Of a stretch of DNA of 64,000 nucleotides, positions 35,865 through 45,700 are shown in pieces (the first letter of the stretch is position 1; every line of letters begins with the position of its first letter). The notes beneath the pieces are model-generated. The model was not told where the DNA came from. It ran no database searches and was given only the letters and a program-made list of their open reading frames with translations. The stretch spans positions 1 to 64,000 of the forward strand of contig NZ_JANLOD010000064.1 in assembly GCF_025466085.1 (NCBI RefSeq), given 5' to 3'. Source of the stretch: Pseudomonas sp. 14P_8.1_Bac3 (lineage in GTDB: Bacteria > Pseudomonadota > Gammaproteobacteria > Pseudomonadales > Pseudomonadaceae). Position numbers and translations under genes: made by a program.

Positions 35865-37025
35865 ATGCTCAAGACCCTTGCGGTAGCCAATTACCGCTCG
35901 ATCAACAAACTGGTGATTCCACTGGGCCGCCTGAACCTGATCACCGGACCCAACGGCAGCGGCAAATCCAACCTCTACCGCGCGCTGCGCCTGCTCGCGG
36001 AAACCGCCCAGGGTGGCGTGGTGAATGCGCTGGCGCGCGAGGGCGGACTGGATTCGACCTTCTGGGCGGGGCCAGAGCAGATCACCCGGCGCATGAAAAA
36101 CGGCGAAGCGCCAATCCAGGCGACCGTGCGCCAGGGCGTCAAACGCTTGCGCCTGGGGTTCGCCGGCGAAGATTTTAGCTACGCGATCGCGCTGGGCTTG
36201 CCGACCCCCAGTCTTTCCGCGTTTTCCCTCGACCCGGAAATCAAGAAGGAATGCATCTGGTCCGGGCCGCTCTATCGGCCGGCCAGCCTGCTGGTGGATC
36301 GCGACGGCCCGATGATTCGTGCCCGCAACGGTCGCCGCTGGGACGTACTGGCCCAGCACACGCCGATCTTCGACAGTCTGTTCGATCAAGTCGGCAGTCT
36401 TCATGCCTCTCCGGAAGTCTTGCAGTTGCGCGAATTCATTCGCCGCTGGCGCTTCTACGATCACTTTCGCAGCGACGCCGACGCGCCGGCACGCCAGCCC
36501 CAGCTGGGCACGCGCACACCGATTTTGCATCACGATGGCCGCGACCTCGCCGCGGCGTTGCAGACCATTCGTGAAATCGGCGACCCCGAGACGCTGCAGG
36601 CCGCCATCAGCGATGCATTTCCCGGTGCGCGGCTAAACATCGAGCCGCTGCAGGGTGGACGCTTCGCCATCGAGTTTTATCAAGAAGGGTTGCTGCGGCC
36701 GTTGTCGGCGGCGGAGTTGTCCGACGGCACGTTCCGCTACTTGCTGCTGGTGGCGGCCCTGTTGACGCCGCGTCCACCGTCGCTGATGGTGCTGAACGAG
36801 CCGGAAACCAGCCTGCACCCAGACCTGTTGCCGGCCTTGGCGCGCCTGATCATCCGGGTGTCGGAGCAATGCCAGGTGTGGGTGGTGTCCCATGCTCGCC
36901 GACTGATCTCGGCGTTGCAGGAAGACCCGGAATGCAATTGCATCGTGCTGGAGAAGAATCTGGGCCAGACCGGGATTGTCGGGCAGCGGGTGCTCGATGA
37001 GCCGGCGTGGTATTGGCCGGATTAA
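35865..37025 (+). CDS. AAA family ATPase (SMC/OLD-like)
   Basis: This 386-residue ATPase has Walker A in RLNLITGPNGSGKSNLYRALRLL near residue 28. Near the C-terminus it has LSDGTFRYLLLVAALL and Walker B SLMVLNEPETSLHPDLL, followed by VWVVSHARRLISAL. This is the ABC-ATPase-like head of the AAA_21 group. No TOPRIM nuclease domain follows, so it is not a full OLD protein. Function unknown; DNA repair or defence roles are possible. The ATG at 35865 has AGGA eight bases upstream; 35856 is an in-frame alternative. Confidence 0.85.
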   Translation: MLKTLAVANYRSINKLVIPLGRLNLITGPNGSGKSNLYRALRLLAETAQGGVVNALAREGGLDSTFWAGPEQITRRMKNGEAPIQATVRQGVKRLRLGFAGEDFSYAIALGLPTPSLSAFSLDPEIKKECIWSGPLYRPASLLVDRDGPMIRARNGRRWDVLAQHTPIFDSLFDQVGSLHASPEVLQLREFIRRWRFYDHFRSDADAPARQPQLGTRTPILHHDGRDLAAALQTIREIGDPETLQAAISDAFPGARLNIEPLQGGRFAIEFYQEGLLRPLSAAELSDGTFRYLLLVAALLTPRPPSLMVLNEPETSLHPDLLPALARLIIRVSEQCQVWVVSHARRLISALQEDPECNCIVLEKNLGQTGIVGQRVLDEPAWYWPD

Positions 37026-37045
37026 GCACCCGGCCCCAAATTGCT

Positions 37046-38155
37046 TTATCGGGAATGACGGCGAATGTTCTTGGCATTTTTGCTAACCCAAAGCTGCCTG
37101 TCGATCTGCTCGTTCAAGAAGCCGAGCGCTCGGCTCGCACCGGGCTCGCTCATTGCATCTGGCGTCAGAGGTGGTGCCGTTGGTTCAAGGGTGTTGGGTG
37201 TCAGAGGCGGCGCGGTAGGTCGACGAGAGCCAGAACTCAGGTCCAAAGCAAGTGAAGACCTCGCCACCCGTGATTTTCGCTCCGCCACGAAGCGCTTCAA
37301 CTCAGGGATAGTCTTGGGATCACGGGCCGCCCATCCAGACCCCACCCGTCCCGCCAACGTCATCGCCCCCAACCCAAGCGCAACGAAACCCAGAGCGGCG
37401 GCGGCCCCGGTGTCCTGTTTGATGGCTGCCACCGCACTGCCGACCCCGGTGAGTGCCGCCAGCATCGTCGTGACCCCGGCAAAGGTCGAACCCATGGCAC
37501 CCACTGTGTACTTGGCCGGTAGATGCCCTGCCGCCCCCCATTGCATGGCGTTCTTGGCCAAACCAAAAGGGACCGCCGGCTCCATGACGATACGAGCGCT
37601 CGAAACACTGAAAATACTCGGCAAGAACCGTACGAGAGCATCGACAAACTCTCCCGACGGATCAGTGAAATTCACCGGATCCCCCAGACAATACGCGTAA
37701 GGATTCAACCCGCCCCGGCCAAAAGGGCTCAAGCGGTCGGGACCGTTGAAACGCATCAGTACCGGGTTGAATGCCCGATGGCCGTTCCCCAGCAGGTAAT
37801 GCCCGGTGACCGGATCACGACGCTCACCGGTATAGCCCAGCAGGCTGTCGGCGCGGTCATGACCATAGGGCGTGGAAACCCGTGACGAGAAAGGGTCGCT
37901 CAGTTGCAAAAGCGAACGCTGCTGATCCGTGCACAGCAGTCGGCTCTTGAGACGGTCGCCTGAATTCGATTGCAGGGCCAGCAGATGATCGCCTTGCCGA
38001 AAAACGGCCTCGCTGGCCTGCCCTTGCATTTCCGTCACCAGGTGCTGATGACGATAAAACCGTTGCAACGGGGACCTGCTGGCCGGTTCGAGGCCGACCA
38101 GCAGATCCAACGCGTCATACCGGTACTGGCACAGCTTTGCGTGTGAAGTCGCCAT
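37046..38155 (-). CDS. Short RHS core protein with variable C-terminus
   Basis: This 369-residue protein carries the RHS-associated core near residues 100-168: LLGYTGERRDPVTGHYLLGNG, then NPYAYCLGDPVNFTDPSGE. It has almost no YD repeats in front. The C-terminal 200 residues are unlike the large RHS protein of this window. They hold hydrophobic Ala/Gly-rich helices, then a 12-residue tandem repeat (PTAPPLTPNTLE, PTAPPLTPDAMS) and a basic tail. RHS C-termini are often toxins, but no activity is assigned. The ATG at 38155 follows GGGAGG. No immunity gene is seen next to it. Confidence 0.75.
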   Translation of the reverse strand: MATSHAKLCQYRYDALDLLVGLEPASRSPLQRFYRHQHLVTEMQGQASEAVFRQGDHLLALQSNSGDRLKSRLLCTDQQRSLLQLSDPFSSRVSTPYGHDRADSLLGYTGERRDPVTGHYLLGNGHRAFNPVLMRFNGPDRLSPFGRGGLNPYAYCLGDPVNFTDPSGEFVDALVRFLPSIFSVSSARIVMEPAVPFGLAKNAMQWGAAGHLPAKYTVGAMGSTFAGVTTMLAALTGVGSAVAAIKQDTGAAAALGFVALGLGAMTLAGRVGSGWAARDPKTIPELKRFVAERKSRVARSSLALDLSSGSRRPTAPPLTPNTLEPTAPPLTPDAMSEPGASRALGFLNEQIDRQLWVSKNAKNIRRHSR

Positions 38156-38256
38156 GAGAGCCTCCCGATCCAATGCAAAGCTTGCACCGATATCAGAAGA
38201 TTGGGCACCTGGCAGAACTGCTAGGTGGCCAATGGCTTCAGCGATCCGTCACTGAC

Positions 38257-39138
38257 TCAACCCTGCCACTTCCCGCCTTCGACAATCACGCTCTCAGGCT
38301 TGGTGTCATCGCTCAGTTCCTTGCGTACGTACTGGTCGTACAGCTTGAGCAGGTACTTCTCTTCACCCAGCTTTGCCAATTCAACGTTCACCCAGTCACG
38401 CAGTTCGATATTGCCCTTCTTCACCGCCGGAGCGATCGGTGCTTCGGCGCCCAGGGTCTGGGCCAGCACGCGGTAGCCGGGGTTCTGCTTGGCCCAACTG
38501 AACAACACCAGATTGTCCTGGGCATAGGCATCGCCACGGCCGTTGGCCAGGGCTTGCAGGGATTCGGAATTTTTCTCGAACTTGAGCAGTTTCCAGTCCG
38601 GGTGATTTTTGGTCAGCCAGATGTCCGCCGTGGTACCGGTGGTGACGATAGTAGTGCGGGTCGCCAGGTCATCGAGGTTTTTCACGTCGCTGGCTTGTGG
38701 CACCAATGCCTGCACCGCGACCTTCAAGTTCGGGTTGGTGAATTCCACGGCCTCCTTGCGCTCCGGGGTCACGGTCATGTTGGCGAGGATCAGGTCGACC
38801 TTGTCGCTTTGCAGGAACGGAATCCGGCTCGCCGGTTCCACCGCAACGAACTCGACCTTGTTTTCATCGCCGAGCAGATCCTTGGCGAATCGACGGCCAA
38901 TGTCGGTATCGAAACCGACGTAGCGCCCCGCTTCATTGACGAAACCAAACGGCGGCTTGTCGGTGAAGACGCCGACGATCAATTTGTCCCGCGCCTTGAT
39001 CTTGTCGAGGTAGCCGGCCGGCGCGGTACTCTCGCTGGCGACTTTCGGCTTCGGCGGTTCTTCGGTTTTGTTGCAGCCGGCCAACAGCGCCAGGCCGAGC
39101 AGCGGGAGGAGCAAGAGGGAAGACTTGGCAGTTTTCAT
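38257..39138 (-). CDS. Polar amino-acid ABC transporter binding lipoprotein
   Basis: This 293-residue family 3 binding protein has a lipoprotein signal with lipobox LAGC at residues 19-22. The core reads LIVGVFTDKPPFGFVNEAGRYVGFDTDIGRRFAKDLLG. Ligand may be glutamate, aspartate or a sulfur amino acid such as cystine; the sequence alone does not decide. It is the last gene of a four-gene operon after its ATPase, with a 4-base overlap. Confidence 0.85.
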   Translation of the reverse strand: MKTAKSSLLLLPLLGLALLAGCNKTEEPPKPKVASESTAPAGYLDKIKARDKLIVGVFTDKPPFGFVNEAGRYVGFDTDIGRRFAKDLLGDENKVEFVAVEPASRIPFLQSDKVDLILANMTVTPERKEAVEFTNPNLKVAVQALVPQASDVKNLDDLATRTTIVTTGTTADIWLTKNHPDWKLLKFEKNSESLQALANGRGDAYAQDNLVLFSWAKQNPGYRVLAQTLGAEAPIAPAVKKGNIELRDWVNVELAKLGEEKYLLKLYDQYVRKELSDDTKPESVIVEGGKWQG

Positions 39139-39917
39139 GGCAGTTCCAGTTCCTTTGTTTGAGTCGTTTTGGGTAGTGCGGCGACGTAGGAGAACTTCTC
39201 CAGGAACTGCTGCGCTCGTGCGGTTTGCGGGTTCGTAAAGAAAATCTCGGGAGGGTTTTGTTCAAGGATTCGCCCGGCATCCATGAACACGATGCGGTCA
39301 GCCACGGCACGGGCGAAGGCCATTTCGTGGGTGACGATCAGCAGCGTCATGCCTTCACGGGCCAGGCCCTGGATGACCTCCAGCACCTCCTTGACCATTT
39401 CCGGATCAAGGGCGGCGGTGACTTCATCGAACAACATGACCTTGGGGTTCATGCACAGCGAACGGACGATGGCGATGCGTTGCTGTTGGCCACCGGAGAG
39501 CTCACGGGGAAAGGCATCGCGCTTGTCCAGCAGGCCCACGCGCGCCAGCAGGGCTTCGGCTTGAGCGAGGGCGTCACTGCGCTCACGTTTCTGCACCTTG
39601 ACCGGGCCGAGCAGCAGATTGTCGAGCACGCTCATGTGCGGGAACAGGTGATAACTCTGGAACACCATGCCGATCTGCTGCCGTACTTCGCGCCAGTCGG
39701 TGGCCTTGTCCAGCAACTCGCGGCCGGCGAATTTCAGGCTGCCGCTGTGGGCAACTTCCAGGCCGTTAAGGCAGCGCAGCAAGGTACTTTTGCCGCAGCC
39801 GCTGGGGCCGAGGACGACGATCACTTCGCCCGGTTTCACGTGCAGGTCGATGCCGTTCAGCACCTGCTGCTCGCCGAAAAACTTATTGAAACCGTTGAAC
39901 TCGATCAGAGCGCTCAT
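39135..39917 (-). CDS. Polar amino-acid ABC transporter ATPase
   Basis: This 260-residue ATPase of the GlnQ family shows Walker A GPSGCGKST near residue 35, the signature LSGGQQQRIAIVRSL, Walker B VMLFDEVTAALDPE and the switch His in IVTHEMAFA. Walker B is followed by EVTAALD rather than the usual EPTSALD. It overlaps the permease and binding-protein genes by four bases each. Confidence 0.9.
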   Translation of the reverse strand: MSALIEFNGFNKFFGEQQVLNGIDLHVKPGEVIVVLGPSGCGKSTLLRCLNGLEVAHSGSLKFAGRELLDKATDWREVRQQIGMVFQSYHLFPHMSVLDNLLLGPVKVQKRERSDALAQAEALLARVGLLDKRDAFPRELSGGQQQRIAIVRSLCMNPKVMLFDEVTAALDPEMVKEVLEVIQGLAREGMTLLIVTHEMAFARAVADRIVFMDAGRILEQNPPEIFFTNPQTARAQQFLEKFSYVAALPKTTQTKELELP

Positions 39918-40573
39918 GCTTGTGTCCAGCGCCGCTCGAGCACGCGCGAGGCGGCCGACAGCGGGTAGCAGATGAAAAAGAAAAACAGGAACAGCGCGCC
40001 GTAGATCAGCACCGATTCGTAGGTACGCTCGATGATCTGCTGGCCGACCTTGATCACGTCCACCACACCGATCAGCACCGCCAGCGAGCTGGTCTTGATG
40101 ATGCGCGTGTAGACGTTGATGGTCGGCGGCGTCATGCGTTTCAGCGCTTGGGGCAGCAACACGTAGCCGTAGAGTTGCGCGCCGTTCAGGCCGATCGACA
40201 ACCCCGCCTCACGTTGCCCGCGTGGCAACGAATGCAACGCACCGCGCACCACTTCGCCGACTTCGCTGGCGCCCCACAACGACAGCACCAGCACCGCGCA
40301 CCAGAAACTCGGAATGCTCAGGCCAAAGAAAATCGGCAACCCGAAGAACAGCAGGTACAACCAGACCAGCACCGGAATCGCCCGGAACAGTTCCAGGTAC
40401 ACCCGCAAGATCGCGTTCAGCCACTTCGAATTCAGCGTGCGCAACACGCCGTAAAGCACGCCGCCGACGGTGCTGATGGCGATACTCAGGAATGAGATCG
40501 ACAGGGTTTGCGCAGCGCCCTTGCCCAATTGCGGCAACGACACCCAGAGCAATTCAAGACCCGAACTGGCCAT
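39914..40573 (-). CDS. Polar amino-acid ABC permease B
   Basis: This 219-residue permease of the HisM/GlnP family has the motif RAIPVLVWLYLLFFGLPIFFG. The coupling loop is EAGLSIGLNGAQLYGYVLLPQALKRMTPP near 122. It overlaps the first permease gene by 20 bases, making a heterodimeric pair. Confidence 0.9.
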   Translation of the reverse strand: MASSGLELLWVSLPQLGKGAAQTLSISFLSIAISTVGGVLYGVLRTLNSKWLNAILRVYLELFRAIPVLVWLYLLFFGLPIFFGLSIPSFWCAVLVLSLWGASEVGEVVRGALHSLPRGQREAGLSIGLNGAQLYGYVLLPQALKRMTPPTINVYTRIIKTSSLAVLIGVVDVIKVGQQIIERTYESVLIYGALFLFFFFICYPLSAASRVLERRWTQA

Positions 40574-41219
40574 GCTGGAGCCTCCTTTCCAGACGGCTGA
40601 GCAGCAGTGACAGCGGCAGGAACAGCAGCACGCAGATCAGCGTCAGCACGGCGAGCATTTCGTAAGTCTTGTAGTACAGCGCGATGTAGCTTTTGGTGGT
40701 GTAGAGAATCTCCGGCACCGCCACGGCCGAGACCACGGTGGTCTCCTTGAGCAGGAAAATGAAATTGGCGAACAGCGACGGCAGGCTGAGGATGCCGGCT
40801 TGCGGCAGGATCACGTAGCGCAGCAATTGCCCGTGGGACAAGCCGATGGAGCGACCGGATTCCAGTTGCGCCTGAGGCACCGCGTCCACCCCGGCACGCA
40901 GCACTTCGGTGAGATACGCACCGCCGAGGAACGTCATGGTGATGATCGCGGCGGCAAACCCCGAGACCTTGATGCCCAGCGCGGGCAACGCGAAGTAGAC
41001 GAAGAACAGCTGAATGAGCAACGGCGTATTCCGCGCCAGCTCGACGTACAACCCGACCAGGCGTTGCAGGTAAGGCGTGCGGAACACCAGGATCGTCGCG
41101 TTGATCAGCGCCACCAGCAACGAGGTGCCGATGGCGATAAAACCCACCTGCAGCGTCACGCCCACCGCCTTGAGAAACGCCGGCAGGGTGCTGAGGATAA
41201 AAGCGTAATCGAAGTTCAT
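40554..41219 (-). CDS. Polar amino-acid ABC permease A
   Basis: This 221-residue permease starts MNFDYAFILSTLPAFLKAVGVTL at the ATG 41219. Thirty further upstream codons in frame are unlikely coding. It has RNTPLLIQLFFVYFALPALGIK and the loop ESGRSIGLSHGQLLRYVILPQAGILSLPS. It is the first gene of the operon. Confidence 0.88.
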   Translation of the reverse strand: MNFDYAFILSTLPAFLKAVGVTLQVGFIAIGTSLLVALINATILVFRTPYLQRLVGLYVELARNTPLLIQLFFVYFALPALGIKVSGFAAAIITMTFLGGAYLTEVLRAGVDAVPQAQLESGRSIGLSHGQLLRYVILPQAGILSLPSLFANFIFLLKETTVVSAVAVPEILYTTKSYIALYYKTYEMLAVLTLICVLLFLPLSLLLSRLERRLQHGQFGS

Positions 41220-41499
41220 TGAACATCCCGGACGCCGCTCGGTAAGCGACGGTGGTGCAGTCCCATGGGCAGTGGATAACCACCCGGCAGGCAGTGACTT
41301 TAAAGGCATAAGAACCGAAATTTAAATACCGTTAAAGCATATTGATATCACGCAAAACACTATCTCGTGAGTTTGCCGAGAAGCAGTCATACGACTATTT
41401 TCCTTTGCGCCGTAGGAAGGATCTTTTTTTTGAAACAGACCTCCAAGGACGCACAGCTTTTGGCCAGACTCCCGGCCGAACCATCACAAGGAAGAGCAC
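41220..41499. promoter_or_regulatory. AT-rich gap upstream of the amino-acid transporter
   Basis: This gap of about 280 bases contains an AT-rich segment (41300-41350) with ATTTAAAT and TTGATATCA, likely holding the transporter promoter. A T8 run lies at about 41425-41432. No gene is supported. Confidence 0.35.
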
Positions 41500-41595
41500 A
41501 TGGCTAACGTAAAAGCACCGCAGCGACTGGATCCGCGAGACATTCTGAAACTGCTGGTGGCGTTGCGCAGGGCGTTGAAGGCCAGGGTGGCCTGA
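41500..41595 (+). CDS. 31-residue basic peptide ORF
   Basis: This small ORF begins MANVKAPQRLDPRD and continues as a Leu/Arg/Lys-rich segment (ILKLLVALRRALKARVA) that could form an amphipathic helix. AAGGAAGAG lies upstream of the ATG. It has no Cys and no internal Met. It lies between a sulfur-linked transporter and the orphan metQ. Function unknown; it may be a true small protein or chance. Confidence 0.4.
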   Translation: MANVKAPQRLDPRDILKLLVALRRALKARVA

Positions 41596-41602
41596 CGCAC
41601 CC

Positions 41603-41693
41603 CTGTGGGAGCGAGCCTGCTCGCGATGGCGGCGCGTCAGACAACCTCTGTGTGACGGACACACCGCTATCGCGAGCAGGCTCGCTTCCACAG
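41603..41693. repeat. REPIN (GCGAGC family)
   Basis: CTGTGGGAGCGAGCCTGCTC and the inverted GAGCAGGCTCGCTTCCACAG flank a spacer with its own short stem (GTCAGACA / TGTGTGAC region). Confidence 0.88.
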
Positions 41694-41711
41694 AAAGAAG
41701 TGCGCAGGCAC

Positions 41712-41746
41712 AAAAAACGCCGACGCTGCTGTTAGCCGTCGGCGTT
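41712..41746 (-). terminator. Terminator of orphan metQ
   Basis: On the minus strand a 10-base stem (AACGCCGACG / CGTCGGCGTT) is followed by TTTTTT (41712-41717 on the plus strand). It lies about 30 bases past the metQ stop. Confidence 0.85.
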
Positions 41747-41776
41747 CAAACTTGAAGGGGCTGTTGCTGCGTCGAA

Positions 41777-42559
41777 TCAGAACGCCGGCAGTACCGCGCC
41801 GCTGTACTTCTTCTCGATGAATGCTTTCACTTCAGGACTGGTCAATGCCTTGGCCAGTTTCTGAATGGCGACGCTGTCCTTGTTGTCCGGACGGGCCACC
41901 AGGAAGTTCACGTAAGGCGAATCCGCGCCTTCGATCACCAATGCGTCTTTGGCCGGGTTCAGACCCGCTTCCAGCGCGTAGTTGGTGTTGATCAGGTCCA
42001 GGTCGACCTGGTCCAGAACACGCGGCAGCATGGCCGATTCCAGTTCCTTGAACTTGAAGTTGTGCGGGTTCTTGGCGATGTCTTTCGGAGTGGCCAAGGC
42101 GTTTTTCGGGTCTTTCAACTCGATCAGGCCAGCCTTCTGCAGCAGAAGCAAAGCGCGACCGCTGTTGCTGCCTTCGTTTGGCAGGGCGATGGTTGCGCCG
42201 TTTGGCAGATCAGCCAGTTTCTTGTACTTCTTCGAATAGCCACCGAACGGTTCGACGTGGACGCCGATCACGGTGACCAGGTTCGTGCCTTTGCCTTCGT
42301 TGAAGTTTTTCAGGTACGGCAGGGTCTGGAAGTAGTTGGCGTCCAGACGTTTCTGATCAACCTGCACGTTCGGCTGAACGTAGTCGGTGAAGACTTTGAT
42401 TTCCAGGTCCACGCCTTCTTTGGCCAGGGTCGGCTTGATCAGCTCGAGAATCTCGGCGTGTGGGACCGGGGTCGCCGCAACCACCAGTTTTTCGCCAGCG
42501 TGGGCCAGGCCCGCGGTCAGGGCAGCCGCCAGTGCGGTGAACAACAGAACCTTTTTCAT
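41777..42559 (-). CDS. Orphan MetQ-family binding protein
   Basis: This 260-residue protein carries a signal peptide ending near AHAGE (residue 22) without a lipobox. The family blocks are KVFTDYVQPNVQVDQKRLDANYFQTLPYL and IALPNEGSNSGRALLLLQKAGLI. Its family binds methionine. No metN or metI gene is next to it, so it may feed the MetNI encoded at 27.8 kb or another importer. It has its own terminator. Confidence 0.87.
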   Translation of the reverse strand: MKKVLLFTALAAALTAGLAHAGEKLVVAATPVPHAEILELIKPTLAKEGVDLEIKVFTDYVQPNVQVDQKRLDANYFQTLPYLKNFNEGKGTNLVTVIGVHVEPFGGYSKKYKKLADLPNGATIALPNEGSNSGRALLLLQKAGLIELKDPKNALATPKDIAKNPHNFKFKELESAMLPRVLDQVDLDLINTNYALEAGLNPAKDALVIEGADSPYVNFLVARPDNKDSVAIQKLAKALTSPEVKAFIEKKYSGAVLPAF

Positions 42560-42731
42560 GCAGTGTCCTTATCGAAAATCACGATCGTCATCGACGACGG
42601 CTTTGAGTACGAGTGCCAGTGAAGTGCTATCGCTGGCGTGACGCGGACAATACCGGGATTTTTTATTCCCGAACAATAACTTTTATTCACGTTGATATTC
42701 CATTTTAAGCATACAGATCGGTGGCGACCGT
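42560..42731. promoter_or_regulatory. Upstream region of orphan metQ
   Basis: It holds an AT-rich stretch with a dyad GGGAT/ATCCC-like hairpin near 42656-42671 and TTTTATTCACGTTGATATTCC. It likely contains the metQ promoter. No gene, and in particular no immunity gene for the RHS protein ending at 42732, is present. Confidence 0.4.
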
Positions 42732-45700
42732 TCACTCCGTGCGCAGCTTTACGATCTGATCGCTGATCTCCTGCGTGAACGACTCAAGGCCGTCCACCAC
42801 GCCGGATCGCAGGTCCTGGAGACTCCATCGCGGGACCCACGACGGTAAGTATTCCTCCAGAAAGGCGTCGGTTTTGATGGCGTATTTTTCCGAATTAGCA
42901 ATCACGAACGCTGTTGTAGCGCTCGCGCTGATTCCGCTGCCGATCGCTTTTGCCGTGAGCACGTGATTGAGACGGCCCTGCAACTGGAGCGCCTGTCGCG
43001 CCGCCTCATTGGCCGTCGAAGCCGCGCCGTACAGACACCGCCCCACTGCCACGCGCGCGGCCCCGCGCTGTGCAACCGCCACGGACTCCAAGGAGGCGAC
43101 GCTATTCTTCACCGCCAGGCCAATGCCTCGACTGCCGAACTTCGCAAGCCCCGTGGCGCCCAGCGAAACCGCACTCAGTGCCAGCGACGAGTACGTCAGG
43201 ACCTGAGCGCCCACGCTGTCCGGCGCCAACTCATCGACCACCGCCGAGGAAATTGAAACCGTGGCGGAAATAACCTCCAGCGCCAGCCAGGCGTAGGCGC
43301 TGGCGGATATCGGCACCAACGGCGCCGCACCTCCCAGGGTGACCACTGTCAACGCAATCGCGGCGGCGGCCAGGACGGCCGTCACGCCAATCTTGACCCA
43401 GCCCAACGTCGAAATATGCCCGGTGGGATCCTTGAGATTGACCGGATCGCCCAGGCAATAGGCGTAGGCATTGATGCCGCCACCGTCGAACGGACTCCAG
43501 CTGTCGGGGCTGTGAAACCGCATCAAACGAGGGTTGTAGGCGCGGTAACCCCTGCCGAGCAGATAACACCCGGTTGCCAGGTCCAGCCGCTCGCCCTGAA
43601 ATCCCAGCAGGCTGCCCAGCCCGCTGGATGCGGGGCGATCACCGTAGGGCGCATGGGACAAAAACCCTTCGTCCCCGGTTCCCAGGCGCGTCAGGGCAGT
43701 GCCCTGGCCGTCCGTCACGAACAGCACGACGTCGTTGCCCTGCTGTTCAGCCAGCGTCGCGCCGCCCCTCGCCAACAGACTCCGCCGCTGCTGGCCTTCG
43801 ACTTCGCTGCACAGGGCCTGTTCGTTAAAGAAAAGCCTGATCAGCGCTCCCGACCCGGGCGCCACTGCGTGCAGCTGGTCTTCGGCGTCGAACTGATAGT
43901 GCGTATCGCCGCCAGCGCCGGTCACACGCTCCAGACGGCTCAGAGGGTCAAATCTGAAAACGCGTCCTTGATCGTCGTTGAGCAGATTGCCGTTGGCGTC
44001 ATAACTGAAATTCACCTGCGCAGGTTGATAGTCGGCATGGCTGTGCTTCAGTGAGCTCACCTGGGTTTTATCGGCACGCTCGTAGGAGAACGTGCACAGG
44101 TTGTCTCCCCCCTCGAAACCTGTGAAAACCGTCAACAGGTTATCGAGGTAGTCGTAGGTGTACTCCTGAAACGTAATGGGTTTGCCCCAGGCATCGATCG
44201 GGGCCTGCGTGCCTGCACAGTCATAACGCTGCAAACGCCCGCGGGAATCGTAGGTAAACGTCTCGGTGCGTGAGGCGTTACCGGACACCGTCGAGCGCTT
44301 TTGCAGTTTGTCGTCGGCACCGAATGCCTGGCGAATCTCCAGACGAGCCCCATCGCCGAACTCGGAAACCCGCTTGATTTCGCGACCGAACGCATCGTGG
44401 GTCAGGGTCGTCGTCAGCGAGCGCCGCGAATGCGTATCCTCGACGCTGAAAGTGTGCAGCTGGCCCTGAGATCCGTAGCTGAATTTCGCTGAAACCGCGC
44501 CCTGCTGAATGTGCACAGGGCGGGCGGCAGCGTCATGCTCGTAGCGGGTGAGCATGCCGTTGACGTCAGTGAAGCGGACCGGCAAGCCCTGCAGCGAGCG
44601 GCTGATGGCCGTGCTGAAACTACCCTCGCTGGAGACCCACCGCTCAGACGTCACTTTGCCGGACCGGGCGTATTCAACCCGGCGCTGGATGGCCGGGCTC
44701 GACGTTTCTTCGAGTCGGGCAGTCAGGGGATCAAAGCGGAATCGGGCCGATTGAGCATGGCCGCCGCCCGTGCGCGCCGTCACCGCCCCGTTCAGCCGCG
44801 GGTCGAGGGTGAAGTTGAAAGGATCACCCGCGGCAGTCACCAGCCCCGTCGCTTGCGCGAACCCGCCTTCATACTTTTTTGTTTCGGTTCTACCCCCTAC
44901 CGTTGTGCTGGTGACACGCAGCAAACCGTCGTAAGTCCGGGTGCCCAGTACGTAGTCATTGGCGGTTATTTCAGTCGGATGGTCCCCCGTACTCAGGGGG
45001 TTGTACTTTTTTTTTAGCGACGTGCCGTCCGCCAGTACTGTCTCGATCAGGCGCCCGAAAAGGTCATAGCGGTACAGCGTTGCGAAACCGGCCTCGTTGG
45101 TTTGCTCCACGCAGCGCCCCAGGCCGTCGTAGGAAAAAGTCGCGGTGATCGTGCAGACCTCTTCGGAATCAACGATTTCGAGACGCTCTTCCCGAACCGG
45201 CTTACCGAACGTATTCAACACCGACCGGGTTTTGCCAGCGCCGTCGATCCAGCAGGTGCGCGTCATTGCAACCGGGTCAAACACGTCATTCCTGGCGACG
45301 CCGTCAGGGCCTACCGTTTCGCACACCCGCCCCCACTCGTCATAGCGGTAGGTGGTGGTTGAGGCGGTGGATGTTTCACCGATCCAGTCCAGCCTGATTT
45401 CGCTCAGCAGCCGGCCGGCATGATCGTATTCGGCCTCATAGACCAGGCGCATGTGCTTGCCTGACGAGTCGACATCCTGAACCTCGACCTTGAGGGTTTG
45501 CCCCAACCCGTCCACCCAGGTTTTAGTCAACGCGCCCCGTATGCTGGTGACCTCGATGCTCGGGCCACCCAGGCTGTCCGTCAGAAAATCGGTGGTACGC
45601 GACGGGTTTGGCGTCTCGTCGGCGCCCGGCCTCCGGTTAAAGCCTGACGTTTCCCTGACCACACGGTTCAGCCGGTCATGGACCTTCACCAGCTCATTGC

